Part shown: in pieces, positions 1 to 7,526 of the stretch
Numbering within the stretch: position 1 is the stretch's first letter
Layout of the letters: each line of letters begins with the position of its first letter
NCBI GenBank assembly: GCA_944323495.1
Contig: CALUSZ010000105.1
Coordinates: 1 to 20,520, forward strand
Direction of reading: 5' to 3'
Source: Candidatus Gastranaerophilales bacterium
GTDB taxonomy: Bacteria; Cyanobacteriota; Vampirovibrionia; Gastranaerophilales; Gastranaerophilaceae
Length of the DNA stretch: 20,520 nt
The notes under the pieces: model-generated
Databases searched by the model: none
What the model saw: only the letters and a program-made list of their open reading frames with translations
What the model was told of the DNA's origin: nothing
Program-made: the position numbers and the translations under genes

Positions 1-791
1 AAATAGTAGGTAAAGGAAATGTATCTGTTCAGGTTAATGCTGATATTGATTTTAATTCGGCCAAGTCAACTATTGAAAGCTATATTCCGCTTGAAGGCAA
101 GGCAGAGGGTGTTGTAACAAGCTCTCAAACAGAGGTGGAGACTTACGAAAACCCTAACAATGTTCCTAATCCTAATAATGTTAATCAGAGAAATTTGAAT
201 TATTCAAAACAAAAAACAGCTGTAAACTACAGCGTTTCAAAAGAGGTTAAGCAAGTAGTTTATGCTCCCGGTACAATAAAAAGACTTTCTATCGCAGTTG
301 CTGTTAATAAAATTCTGACAGAATCAGAAAAAGAAGAGTTGAGAGGTCTTGTTCAATCAGCCTCAGGTGTTGATTTCTCCAGAGGTGATGTAATATCAGT
401 ATCAGGATTGCAGTTTGAAGGTGCAACTATTGATAAGAAAGCTCAGGAAGCTTTTGCAGAGCAGTATCAGAAAGAGCAGATGTTCTACTTTATTACATCT
501 TCCGTAATACCGCTTGTTATAGTTCTTATTCTCGGTTGTTTTGCACTTTATATATTGAAGAATTTTATTTCCAAAATGCCTTCAGCACGTAGAATAGAGC
601 GCAGGGCACAGGAGGAAATTGCAGAACAGCAGATGGAAGAGCCGGAACCGGAAGAGGATATGCCAAGAATAGAGCTTAGTAAAAAAGAAGTTAAGACACA
701 AAAGGAACAAAATATTAATGAATTAAACGAAGCTGTAATGGCTTCACCCGAAGACGCTGCAAAATTATTAACTTCGTTTATAAGAGATTAG
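1..791 (+). CDS. fliF: Flagellar MS-ring protein FliF, C-terminal part (5' truncated by window edge)
   Basis: FliF forms the membrane MS ring on which the flagellar rotor and export apparatus assemble. The reading frame is open from base 3 with no start, so the gene begins upstream. The first visible residues (VGKGNVSVQVNADIDFN and on to a KSTIE segment) match the conserved FliF periplasmic ring domain. A hydrophobic helix lies at about bases 480-570 (MFYFITSSVIPLVIVLILG), followed by an acidic cytoplasmic tail that ends in SPEDAAKLLTSFIRD, the usual FliG-binding terminus. The GTG at 135 is internal and should not be taken as the start. The next gene, fliG, follows after 33 bp on the same strand, as in most flagellar operons. 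Confidence 0.95.
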   Translation, partial: IVGKGNVSVQVNADIDFNSAKSTIESYIPLEGKAEGVVTSSQTEVETYENPNNVPNPNNVNQRNLNYSKQKTAVNYSVSKEVKQVVYAPGTIKRLSIAVAVNKILTESEKEELRGLVQSASGVDFSRGDVISVSGLQFEGATIDKKAQEAFAEQYQKEQMFYFITSSVIPLVIVLILGCFALYILKNFISKMPSARRIERRAQEEIAEQQMEEPEPEEDMPRIELSKKEVKTQKEQNINELNEAVMASPEDAAKLLTSFIRD

Positions 792-824
792 CATTTAGGG
801 TGCGGAAATTTAAACAGGTAAAAA

Positions 825-1874
825 ATGGGTATAGAAGAAATTAAAAAGGCAAAAGAAGAAGCAAAAAAGACAATAACGCGTCCGAGCCAAAAAGTCGCGG
901 CTCTTCTGATTGCATTGGGCCCATCAACGGCTTCTGAAATACTCAAAAATATTAAAGATGAGGATTTGCTGGAACAGATTACGCTGGATATCGCAAATTT
1001 GGGTAAGATTTCTGATGAAGATTTAAATGAAGTCCTTTTAGAGTTTAAAACGGTATTTCAGGCTAAAAATTATGTTGCTCAAGGTGGTATCAGCTATGCA
1101 AAACAATTATTGGCGCAGACATACGGCGAACAGGAAGCATCTAAATTATTGGAAAAAGTTAACGCAATGGTTAACACAAATCCGTTTTATTTTCTTAATG
1201 AAGCAGATCCTTCTCAGCTTGCAAACACCTTCGCTTCTGAAAACCCGCAGCTTTTGGCTTTAATTCTTGCATATTTGAGACCGGAATTGTCCGCACAGGT
1301 GCTTGCGTTTCTTCCGCCGGATGTTCAGGCTGTTGTTTCTATGAGAATTGCTGATATGACTCCTACAAATCCGGAGATTTTATCAACTATTGAAGATATT
1401 GTAGAGCGTAAGTTCTCGGCTCTTTTGGTTCAGGATTTCTCGAATGCAGGCGGTGTGGAATCTTTAGCGAATATTCTTAACTGCTGTGACAGAGGTACCG
1501 AAAAGAATATTATGGAATGGCTCGATATTGAAAATCAAAAAATGGCGCAGGAAGTACGCGATTTGATGTTTGTATTTGAAGATATTATTATTCTTGACGA
1601 CAGAGCTATTCAGAGACTTCTTAGAGAAATTGATACAAAACAGCTTGCTCTTGCACTTAAGGGTACAAAGGATGAGATTAAGGAAAAAATATTTAAGAAT
1701 ATGTCAGAGCGTGCAAAACAGATGCTTACTGATGATATGGAATACCTTGGTCCTGTTCGTGCTAAAGAAGTTCAGGAAGCTCAAACCGGTATTGTTAATG
1801 CAATTAGAAATCTTGAAGCAACAGGTGAGATTACTATTACGCGTGCAAGTGTTGAGGACGAATTAATTGAGTAG
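825..1874 (+). CDS. fliG: Flagellar motor switch protein FliG
   Basis: FliG is the C-ring protein that couples FliF to the stator and sets rotation direction. The 349 residues match the usual length (about 330-350). The N-terminal FliF-binding domain starts near QKVAALLIALGP (22-33). The middle domain carries ENPQ at 139-142 where the family motif is EHPQ, so His is replaced by Asn. The Gly-Gly linker is at 209-210, an MFVF motif at 248-251, and the charged stator-facing helix (DDRAIQRLLREID) at 258-270. The Shine-Dalgarno is weak (AGGT, 5 nt before ATG). The 3' end overlaps the fliH start by 8 bp, which suggests translational coupling. Confidence 0.95.
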   Translation: MGIEEIKKAKEEAKKTITRPSQKVAALLIALGPSTASEILKNIKDEDLLEQITLDIANLGKISDEDLNEVLLEFKTVFQAKNYVAQGGISYAKQLLAQTYGEQEASKLLEKVNAMVNTNPFYFLNEADPSQLANTFASENPQLLALILAYLRPELSAQVLAFLPPDVQAVVSMRIADMTPTNPEILSTIEDIVERKFSALLVQDFSNAGGVESLANILNCCDRGTEKNIMEWLDIENQKMAQEVRDLMFVFEDIIILDDRAIQRLLREIDTKQLALALKGTKDEIKEKIFKNMSERAKQMLTDDMEYLGPVRAKEVQEAQTGIVNAIRNLEATGEITITRASVEDELIE

Positions 1875-2625
1875 TAACAGGATAAAAGGCCAGGAAATTC
1901 AGATGGGCGAAAGCTTTGTGTTACCTGTAGAACAGACAAGGGTTACACGACAGCAGGCTAAAGTCCAGCAGATTATTGAAGAAACTGATGCTAAGGCACA
2001 GCAGATTATTTCAAATGCCGAAAATAAATCACAGGTTGTTATTCAGACTGCTAATAATGAGGCGGAAAGAATTATTGAAGAAGCCCGAAAAAAGGCACAG
2101 AAAGAGTATGAATCAATAAAAAAGCAGGCATATGATGAAGGGTTTAAAAAGGGTGAGCAGGACGGGCTTTATAAGTTTCAGAATGATGCTAAGGAAGGGT
2201 TAAAGTCTTTGGAAACTCTTGCCGGCAGTTCTTATGAAATGAAGAAGAATATAATAGATTCTGCCTCGCGGGATATTGTTGATCTGGTAAGTACCATAGC
2301 TGATAAAGTATGCCACCAGAAATTTTCTAATCAGGTACTTTATAAGATTACGCTGGATGCTATAAGACAACTTAATGACAAAGAAACAATTACAATCATT
2401 GTTAATCCGCTGCTGGTAGATAATATTAATAAACTTGTACCGAATTTTAGAAGTGAATTTCCTAAACTTCAAACTCTTAAGATTTTGGAAGATAACTCTC
2501 TTTCACCTGATGGAGTTATTGTAGAGACTCCCTCTGCAAGATTAGATTCAAGAATTTCTGCGCAGATTGCAGAGATTACAGAAAAAATGATTACAGGTAC
2601 GGAAGATGAGCTGGGACAAAAATAA
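1867..2625 (+). CDS. fliH: Flagellar assembly protein FliH (export ATPase regulator)
   Basis: FliH is the peripheral stalk and negative regulator of the export ATPase FliI. The call rests on position between fliG and fliI and on architecture: a long Glu/Ala/Lys-rich coiled coil (residues about 25-90, rich in EEA and AQQII heptads) followed by a C-terminal domain with the FliH/V-ATPase-E-like SPDGVIVETPSARLDSRI segment. The proposed start is TTG at 1867, inside the end of fliG, preceded by GAGGA; this keeps the SSNRIKG stretch that resembles the common FliH N-terminus. An ATG at 1903 with AGGA 7 nt upstream is a credible alternative start. The 3' end overlaps fliI by 20 bp. Confidence 0.88.
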   Translation: MSSNRIKGQEIQMGESFVLPVEQTRVTRQQAKVQQIIEETDAKAQQIISNAENKSQVVIQTANNEAERIIEEARKKAQKEYESIKKQAYDEGFKKGEQDGLYKFQNDAKEGLKSLETLAGSSYEMKKNIIDSASRDIVDLVSTIADKVCHQKFSNQVLYKITLDAIRQLNDKETITIIVNPLLVDNINKLVPNFRSEFPKLQTLKILEDNSLSPDGVIVETPSARLDSRISAQIAEITEKMITGTEDELGQK

Positions 2626-3931
2626 GTATTTAGATATAATCAAAAATACGCAGACTATAAAAGAAATCGGTAAGATTACTGAAATTATCGGACTTACGAT
2701 TGAATCTGACGGGCCAAAATCTTCTATTGGGGATTTGTGCTATATCTATAATGATTATAACGACAAGCCTACAATGGCAGAAGTAGTCGGTTTTAAGCGC
2801 GATAAAATACTTTTAATGCCTCTTGCTAATCCTGATGGAATCCGTCCCGGGGCTTTGGTTGTAAATACCGGAGGAGCAATGAGGATTGGAGTTGGAAACC
2901 AGCTTATAGGACGCGTGTTAGACGGGCTCGGAAATCCAATTGATACTCTGGGCAGTATAAGGTTCTCTGAATACCGTTCAACAAGGGCTGATGCAATTAA
3001 TCCTTTAAAAAGAAAACGTATATCTGAACCTCTGGCACTTGGGATAAAATCTGTAGACGGATTTATGACTCTTGGAAAAGGGCAAAGAATGGGGATTTTT
3101 GCCGGCTCAGGCGTTGGAAAAAGTACAACTATCGGTATGATGGCAAAAAATACATCTGCCGATTTGAACGTAATTGCCTTGATTGGTGAACGGGGACGTG
3201 AGGTTAAGGAGTTTATCGAGGAAATACTCGGGCCTGAAGGCATGAAGCGCTCTATTGTTATTGCGGCAACTTCAGAACAGCCTTCGCTTGTTAAAATTAA
3301 GGCTGCTTTTGTTGCAACTTCTATTGCTGAATATTTTAGAGATAAGGGTTTGGATGTCTTGTTTATGCTGGATAGTGTAACACGTATTGCTATGGCGCAG
3401 AGAGAAGTCGGACTTGCAATCGGGGAACCGCCGGCAACAAGAGGTTACACACCTTCTGTGTTTGCTCTTATGCCAAAATTAATGGAAAGAGCCGGTACAA
3501 ATGAATTCGGAACAATTACCGGGCTGTATACGGTACTTGTTGAAGGTGACGATTTTAATGAGCCGATTTCTGATACTGCAAGAAGTATTTTGGACGGACA
3601 CATTGTACTTTCGCGTGATTTGGCTCACAAAAACCATTATCCGGCAGTCGATGTCTTACAGTCTTTAAGCCGTGTTATGGGGGATGTGACTACAAAAGAA
3701 CACCGTACGGCTGCCGGAAATATCAGAAACCTGCTTGCAGTATATAGAAAAAATGAAGATTTGATTAATATCGGGGCTTATGTGAAAGGTTCTGATCCGG
3801 TTTGTGATAAGGCTATTGCTTTAATGGAGAATATTAATGAATTTCTTATCCAAGCAACGGATGCAAAAATTGAATATGAAGAAACTGTTAATAAACTTTT
3901 ACAGCTTAACCAACTCGCAGGAGGGGGGTAG
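2606..3931 (+). CDS. fliI: Flagellum-specific export ATPase FliI
   Basis: FliI is the hexameric F1-beta-like ATPase of the flagellar type III export gate. At 441 residues it is full length. Visible motifs: Walker A GSGVGKST at 167-174, GERGREV at 194-200, Walker B VLFMLDS at 251-257, followed by VTRIAMAQREVGLAIGEPP, which is diagnostic for the FliI/SctN family. The start ATG lies within the end of fliH and probably relies on coupling. The stop codon TAG at 3929-3931 is also the first base of the GCAAAA element that precedes the next gene. The fliJ gene expected next in many operons is not recognisable here. Confidence 0.96.
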   Translation: MSWDKNKYLDIIKNTQTIKEIGKITEIIGLTIESDGPKSSIGDLCYIYNDYNDKPTMAEVVGFKRDKILLMPLANPDGIRPGALVVNTGGAMRIGVGNQLIGRVLDGLGNPIDTLGSIRFSEYRSTRADAINPLKRKRISEPLALGIKSVDGFMTLGKGQRMGIFAGSGVGKSTTIGMMAKNTSADLNVIALIGERGREVKEFIEEILGPEGMKRSIVIAATSEQPSLVKIKAAFVATSIAEYFRDKGLDVLFMLDSVTRIAMAQREVGLAIGEPPATRGYTPSVFALMPKLMERAGTNEFGTITGLYTVLVEGDDFNEPISDTARSILDGHIVLSRDLAHKNHYPAVDVLQSLSRVMGDVTTKEHRTAAGNIRNLLAVYRKNEDLINIGAYVKGSDPVCDKAIALMENINEFLIQATDAKIEYEETVNKLLQLNQLAGGG

Positions 3932-3963
3932 CAAAAAAAATTTTTACGGGTTTTATAAATAGT
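3931..3963 (+). promoter_or_regulatory. Shared GCAAAA / A-T-tract promoter-like element, copy 1
   Basis: The block starts on the last base of the fliI stop codon: GCAAAA at 3931-3936, an A8-T5 tract, then TATAAA at 3954-3959 exactly 17 bp after GCAAAA, and the ATG at 3964 after 4 more bases. No Shine-Dalgarno is present. The same layout precedes the genes at 6373, 7527 and 19070. I read it as a -35/-10 promoter that yields a leaderless or almost leaderless mRNA; this is inference from spacing alone. Confidence 0.55.
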
Positions 3964-4719
3964 ATGATGAAATTAAGTATAAATAAAAGCAAAACATTTT
4001 TACCTCTGTCAATGGCCAAGGGTACAACTGAACAAAGACTTCAGAAGGCAAGATTATTGAATCTTAAGTTTTATGATAATCTGCATGACGAATTTGTCAA
4101 TAGAGAAGTTAAACAGTCTGTTTTTAAAAGAGTTCTTAGGGAGGCTAGCGGTATAAAGCCAGAAATCAATATTTTTGAGGCTAATGATTGGAAGAAGACT
4201 ACTCTGACTCCTTTGCTTGACTCCAGAAGAAAAGTGAAGGGATTTGCTTTTTTTATTCCGCTTACATACTGGTATAGCAATATCCCTCAAAGTGCATCAC
4301 AGTTCTTTTTAAAAGAAACTCAAAGGTTTTTTAATATGATTTGTAACCCGAAGTTCTTGACTCGTAGATTTCTATTGTTTAACAGAGGGTATAATATAAA
4401 GAAGGTTATGGATTTTTATTCACAAAATATTGCGGAAAAACAAGTTTTGACGGCTGAAAATCTGGATAAATTTTTATGTGGAAAAAATGCTGACGAAAAG
4501 ATAAATACTTTACAATTTCTTAGGTATAATTTAATGGATGATATGAATGTTCATAAGGCTGAATACAGGATTGATAAGCATATTGAAAAAGCTGAAAGTC
4601 TGAAATTTCAGAATAAAAACTATGATTTGTCAGAATATCAATATGATGAGAAGCTGGCATTGTTAAATCAAAGGCTGAATGAAGTCATACAAGCAGAAAG
4701 AAAAGGTATAAAAAAATAG
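3964..4719 (+). CDS. Hypothetical protein, 251 aa, downstream of fliI
   Basis: I do not recognise a family. The product is basic and mostly helical, with no signal peptide and no convincing membrane segment. It opens MMKLSINKSKTFLPLSMAKG, a loose version of the short N-terminal pattern of other orphans here. Two consecutive ATGs (3964, 3967) could each start it. It sits where fliJ is often found, but it is far longer than FliJ (about 150 aa) and has its own promoter-like element, so I do not call it flagellar. A terminator overlaps its stop codon. Confidence 0.7.
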   Translation: MMKLSINKSKTFLPLSMAKGTTEQRLQKARLLNLKFYDNLHDEFVNREVKQSVFKRVLREASGIKPEINIFEANDWKKTTLTPLLDSRRKVKGFAFFIPLTYWYSNIPQSASQFFLKETQRFFNMICNPKFLTRRFLLFNRGYNIKKVMDFYSQNIAEKQVLTAENLDKFLCGKNADEKINTLQFLRYNLMDDMNVHKAEYRIDKHIEKAESLKFQNKNYDLSEYQYDEKLALLNQRLNEVIQAERKGIKK

Positions 4720-4741
4720 GGCTAAAACCCTCTTTTTTATT
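4716..4741 (+). terminator. Rho-independent terminator
   Basis: A short stem AGGG (4718-4721) / CCCT (4728-4731) with loop CTAAAA is followed by CTTTTTTATT. The stem begins inside the stop codon of the preceding gene. The stem is short, so efficiency is uncertain. The A-run upstream could allow weak reverse function. Confidence 0.6.
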
Positions 4742-4924
4742 AAAACTGAGTTTGGTAAGACTTCAATTGATTAAGGGTAATGTAAGCCAGAAGCTAAAAA
4801 AAATTATTAATATTGTAATATAGTGACCAGTATTTTTAACATGTGTTGTTTGTTTGTAAATAAATCTATTGATACACATTTTCTAGTTTTTCATGTTAAT
4901 ATAGAATAAAAAGGAGTGTGTATT
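4742..4924 (+). promoter_or_regulatory. Intergenic region with probable promoter and ribosome binding site for the 89-aa gene
   Basis: This AT-rich gap has no open frame I can support. Near its end there is TGTTAATAT (4894-4902), an extended -10 candidate, with a TTGATA at 4869-4874 that is too far away (22 bp) to be a standard -35 for it. AAGGAG at 4911-4916 lies 8 nt before the ATG at 4925 and fixes that start. Unlike the four genes with the GCAAAA element, this orphan therefore has a leader and a Shine-Dalgarno. Confidence 0.45.
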
Positions 4925-5194
4925 ATGAAAATAGGGGTTAATTACAGTACAAGTTGCAGACAGCCATCTTTTCAGGCTGTTAATCAGAAGTATTTAAAAT
5001 GGGCGGAAAAAATGTACAAAGATAGAAGAACGATTACATCAGAATGGGTAGAATCGTTGACTGATGATGTGATATTGTTTGCAGATGTTTCTAAACGTGA
5101 TGCGATTGACACAATGAATGCCGTTAGAAAATATGTTAATCAAGGTAGTATGGAGGCATTTGAAAGTACACTAAAAGTTATTAAAAATTCTTAA
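4925..5194 (+). CDS. Hypothetical protein, 89 aa, N-terminal PSFQ motif
   Basis: The family is not recognised. The start is the ATG at 4925 because AAGGAG is 8 nt upstream; the GTG at 4916 overlaps that site and is unlikely. The product begins MKIGVNYSTSCRQPSFQAVN, then continues as a charged, probably all-helical segment (KYLKWAEKMYKDRR and on). The PSF near residue 15 resembles PNF in the proteins at 7527 and 19070. The stop codon overlaps that of the convergent gene: a single TTAA (5191-5194) serves both strands. Confidence 0.7.
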   Translation: MKIGVNYSTSCRQPSFQAVNQKYLKWAEKMYKDRRTITSEWVESLTDDVILFADVSKRDAIDTMNAVRKYVNQGSMEAFESTLKVIKNS

Positions 5195-6039
5195 TCTATT
5201 AATTTAGATATATTATTACCTGCAATGGCCCCAAGTCCCATACCAACAAGCGAGCCGACTGGACCAAAGTACTTGGCTCCTATTGCACCGCCATAGCCGA
5301 TACCTGCAATTGAGCTTGTTAAATTTATTGCAGATTTTGCTGTAGCTTTTATTGCATTTTCTCCATCTGATATTTCTTTTAATAAATGAGCAGTTTCCAA
5401 GCCTCCAAGAACTACCGTACCAATTTTTGTGGTTCTTGTCATTGCTCTTGCTGTTAATTCGCCAAATGCAGATTTTGTTATAAATTTTTTTGCTTTGATG
5501 AAGTTTGAATTTTGTTCCGTATGTGTAATGTTTTTAATTGTTGTATCAATAAACTTTTCATCTATATTATATTTTTCTGTCACTAATTTACCAAGTTTTG
5601 TGTTCCACAGAGTTGTATCATTTTTAAAAAGCCATTTAGCAAGCTTAGGGCAAGGGCTTGTCTTAGGGTTTACAAATTTATGTAAAAGTGTTCCCCTGAA
5701 AAACGAGAATGGGTGTTGTGCCGTTTTATAGTCATAAGAAGGTGTAAATTTTTCCCCGAGTGCGGAAGCTTTTATCTGTGCATAAGCGGATTTCATATCT
5801 CTCCAATCCTCAGGTGCGTTAAGAACCGCCAGTGCAACAAGCCCCGTTGCGGGAACAAAATCGGAATGTTCAACTTTATCCGGTACTCTCTCTACACGCC
5901 TAAAAGTTGGTATTATATCAAAGATTGAAGGCAGTTTGTTTTCTTTATCAACAGTATTCTTTACTTCCTCATAATCCTGCTGAATTTGAGGTAGTTTATC
6001 TATTTGGTTTTGATACATGATTGGATTAAATGTACACAT
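5191..6039 (-). CDS. Hypothetical protein, 282 aa, glycine-zipper C-terminus
   Basis: No family is recognised. The N-terminal two thirds are soluble and charged, with Pro-rich patches and an HPFSFFRGT stretch at 109-117. The last 40 residues (about 243-275) are a Gly/Ala-rich hydrophobic segment with GxxxG-type spacing (IAGIGYGGAIGAKYFGPVGS), like glycine-zipper membrane-inserting regions. There is no signal peptide. An AAGG lies 10 nt before the ATG. A GCAATTTTTTC box (6095-6085 on this strand) precedes TATATA, a looser form of the element at the other orphan genes. Membrane association is inferred only from the C-terminus. Confidence 0.7.
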   Translation of the reverse strand: MCTFNPIMYQNQIDKLPQIQQDYEEVKNTVDKENKLPSIFDIIPTFRRVERVPDKVEHSDFVPATGLVALAVLNAPEDWRDMKSAYAQIKASALGEKFTPSYDYKTAQHPFSFFRGTLLHKFVNPKTSPCPKLAKWLFKNDTTLWNTKLGKLVTEKYNIDEKFIDTTIKNITHTEQNSNFIKAKKFITKSAFGELTARAMTRTTKIGTVVLGGLETAHLLKEISDGENAIKATAKSAINLTSSIAGIGYGGAIGAKYFGPVGSLVGMGLGAIAGNNISKLID

Positions 6040-6164
6040 TAAAATATAACCTTCAACACTTATATATATAAAGTATTTGATGTAGAAAAAATTGCCTAAT
6101 TTAAAATATTATTTTTACAATAATATAGAAAATTTTATCTACAATTACAATATTTTTTGTTATT

Positions 6165-6199
6165 AAAACAAAATGGCAAGACCTAAAGGCCTTGCCATT
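6165..6199 (-). terminator. Rho-independent terminator of the tRNA-Lys gene
   Basis: A 9-bp stem, AATGGCAAG (6172-6180) with CTTGCCATT (6191-6199), is followed on the minus strand by TTGTTTTAATA. It lies 15 bp downstream of the tRNA 3' end and should end that transcript before the minus-strand gene at 6039. Confidence 0.8.
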
Positions 6200-6214
6200 A
6201 TTGAATTTAAAAAT

Positions 6215-6287
6215 TGGGTGTGGTGGGACTCGAACCCACGACCAATTGATTAAGAGTCAACTGCGCTACCAACTGCGCCACGCACCC
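6215..6287 (-). tRNA. tRNA-Lys, anticodon CUU
   Basis: Read on the minus strand, the cloverleaf is complete: acceptor GGGTGCG, D arm GCGCAGTTGGTAGCGC, anticodon stem GTTGA/TCAAT with loop CTCTTAA (anticodon CTT), T arm GTGGG-TTCGAGT-CCCAC, and acceptor 3' strand CACACCC with discriminator A. CCA is not encoded. The acceptor stem has a C-A mismatch at positions 6-67, so it is not fully paired. CUU decodes AAG. Confidence 0.95.
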
Positions 6288-6315
6288 GTATGTTGAATTT
6301 TCAATCTACAAAACT

Positions 6316-6343
6316 ATTCTAACACAAACTTTTATTACCGCAA
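6316..6343 (-). promoter_or_regulatory. Promoter of tRNA-Lys
   Basis: On the minus strand TTGCGG (6343-6338) and TAGAAT (6321-6316) are 16 bp apart and lie about 30 bp before the tRNA 5' end, a good housekeeping-type promoter. The -35 overlaps the GCAAAT box of the divergent gene at 6373, so the two promoters may compete. Confidence 0.6.
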
Positions 6344-6372
6344 ATTTTTTTTTGTGCGGGTTTAGTTTTAAT
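6340..6372 (+). promoter_or_regulatory. Shared GCAAAA / A-T-tract promoter-like element, copy 2
   Basis: GCAAAT starts at 6340, followed by a T9 tract, GTGCGGG, and TAGTTT at 6363-6368, again 17 bp after the first hexamer. The ATG at 6373 falls 33 bp from the leading G, exactly as in copies 1 and 4. The -10-like hexamer is weaker than in the other copies. No Shine-Dalgarno is seen. Confidence 0.5.
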
Positions 6373-7491
6373 ATGCAGATTACAAAAATAAATAATTTTA
6401 ATTATCAAGCTTGTAATAAAACTGTATTTAGACGGGCAAAGTTAAAACAGACAGGTGCAAAGGATTTTTTTGTCAAAACTGTCTCAGGACTGCTGCAAGA
6501 TTCATTAACAGAAATTAAGGACATAGCACCGGTAGCCTTTGCCGGTACTAAGTGCTCGGGAGCATTAATGCTGAATGATTTTTGGAAAAGTGTTGCTCCA
6601 AAAAATTTAGCAACAAAATTCAAACTTAATATGCTGGGCTTATCTACAAACAGGGACGGGTTTGCCGATAGTTTTTTGAAAACGTATTCTGACAGGCCTA
6701 TTTCTACATCTTTTGTCCATAATTGTGCGGTTATGTATTTGTATAATGATAAAACTAAAACCCATGCTATGTATCATGCCGCTCCGAATACAAAAGTTAA
6801 AAAATTAGATTTTATGATTAAAACGCTTATGCCGGAAGGTTTTACACATGCGGATATTGTTCCCGGGGATTATAGTTTTTATAGGGAACAAGCTCCTAAT
6901 ATGAAAAATATGTTTAAACTCTTGAAACAAAATAATCCGTCTGCTGTTGTGAACGTGTTTTATGGAATTAACAGATTTCCGGAAGTTGTCGGATATAAAG
7001 GAGGGGTTTTCCAAATCCCTAACAAGAGGGTGGAAGAGCAGATGAATAGAGGTATTCTCGATGCAACAGATTACGGGCAGGCAAGCTTCAAGATTCTGGA
7101 TACAGGAGGATATAATACTTTCGATTATATTCACGGAGAATGCACTACCATGGATGAGCTGGAGAATTTAAAAAACAGATTCAAAAAGAATAACTTGCCA
7201 AAACTGATGTTTAAGATTTTCGCTGATGAAATTAATAAACAAAAAGATGTTCTAAATTTAATTAATAAATCAAAATCTTTAGACGAGTTAAATGATTGGA
7301 AGGAGATTTTTACTGAGGACAAATTTAAAACAATTTTTCTGAAAAAAAGAGAAGAAATGCTTATTAATATTTTAGATAAAGTTAATGATGAGGAGGCGCT
7401 TAAACAATTTTATCAGCTGGCAAGGCACGATTTTATAAGGATGAAAAAACTCTTCAAACTTTTTCAGGAAAAGAAAAAAGAAATTCTTTAG
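6373..7491 (+). CDS. Putative CheD-like glutamine deamidase, orphan, 372 aa
   Basis: No family is obvious at first sight, but residues 112-141 carry T112, C118 and H135, the spacing (6 and 17) of the Thr/Cys/His site in CheD receptor glutamine deamidases. Residues between also agree: CAVMYLYNDKTKTHAMYH against the CheD type CxxxxLYDxxTKxxxxxH. Further on, NMKNMFKLLKQ then a GYKGGVFQIPN strand-turn resembles the end of the CheD domain. An N-terminal region of about 110 residues and a helical tail (about 255-372) are extra; CheD is only about 160 residues. The N-terminus MQITKINNFNYQ resembles other orphans here. The ATG at 6373 is chosen over an upstream TTG because of the promoter spacing. 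It is not beside chemotaxis genes, so the substrate is unknown. Confidence 0.6.
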   Translation: MQITKINNFNYQACNKTVFRRAKLKQTGAKDFFVKTVSGLLQDSLTEIKDIAPVAFAGTKCSGALMLNDFWKSVAPKNLATKFKLNMLGLSTNRDGFADSFLKTYSDRPISTSFVHNCAVMYLYNDKTKTHAMYHAAPNTKVKKLDFMIKTLMPEGFTHADIVPGDYSFYREQAPNMKNMFKLLKQNNPSAVVNVFYGINRFPEVVGYKGGVFQIPNKRVEEQMNRGILDATDYGQASFKILDTGGYNTFDYIHGECTTMDELENLKNRFKKNNLPKLMFKIFADEINKQKDVLNLINKSKSLDELNDWKEIFTEDKFKTIFLKKREEMLINILDKVNDEEALKQFYQLARHDFIRMKKLFKLFQEKKKEIL

Positions 7492-7526
7492 CAAAAAAAT
7501 TTTTTATCTGATTTAATATAAATGTT
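7491..7526 (+). promoter_or_regulatory. Shared GCAAAA / A-T-tract promoter-like element, copy 3
   Basis: GCAAAA starts on the G of the preceding stop codon (7491), followed by an A7-T6 tract, with TAATAT at 7514-7519 17 bp after the first hexamer and an overlapping TATAAA at 7517-7522 that lies 4 nt before the ATG. The ATG at 7527 is 36 bp from the leading G, 3 bp further than in the other copies. No Shine-Dalgarno is present. Confidence 0.55.

Noticed and set aside
2755..3243. Minus-strand open frame opposite fliI
   Set aside because: It overlaps the Walker A region of fliI in antisense and is Pro/Ser-rich as expected for a shadow frame.
3931..3950. A-tract/T-tract after fliI as a terminator
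   Set aside because: There is no GC stem before the T-run; the conserved spacing to -10 boxes and ATGs in four places favours a promoter element.
5052..5330. A toxin-antitoxin pair formed by the convergent 89-aa and 282-aa genes
   Set aside because: They are convergent rather than in tandem, and neither protein resembles a known toxin or antitoxin.
5429..5928. Plus-strand open frames opposite the 282-aa gene
   Set aside because: They lie fully inside the minus-strand gene, have low-complexity translations and no ribosome sites; they are shadows.
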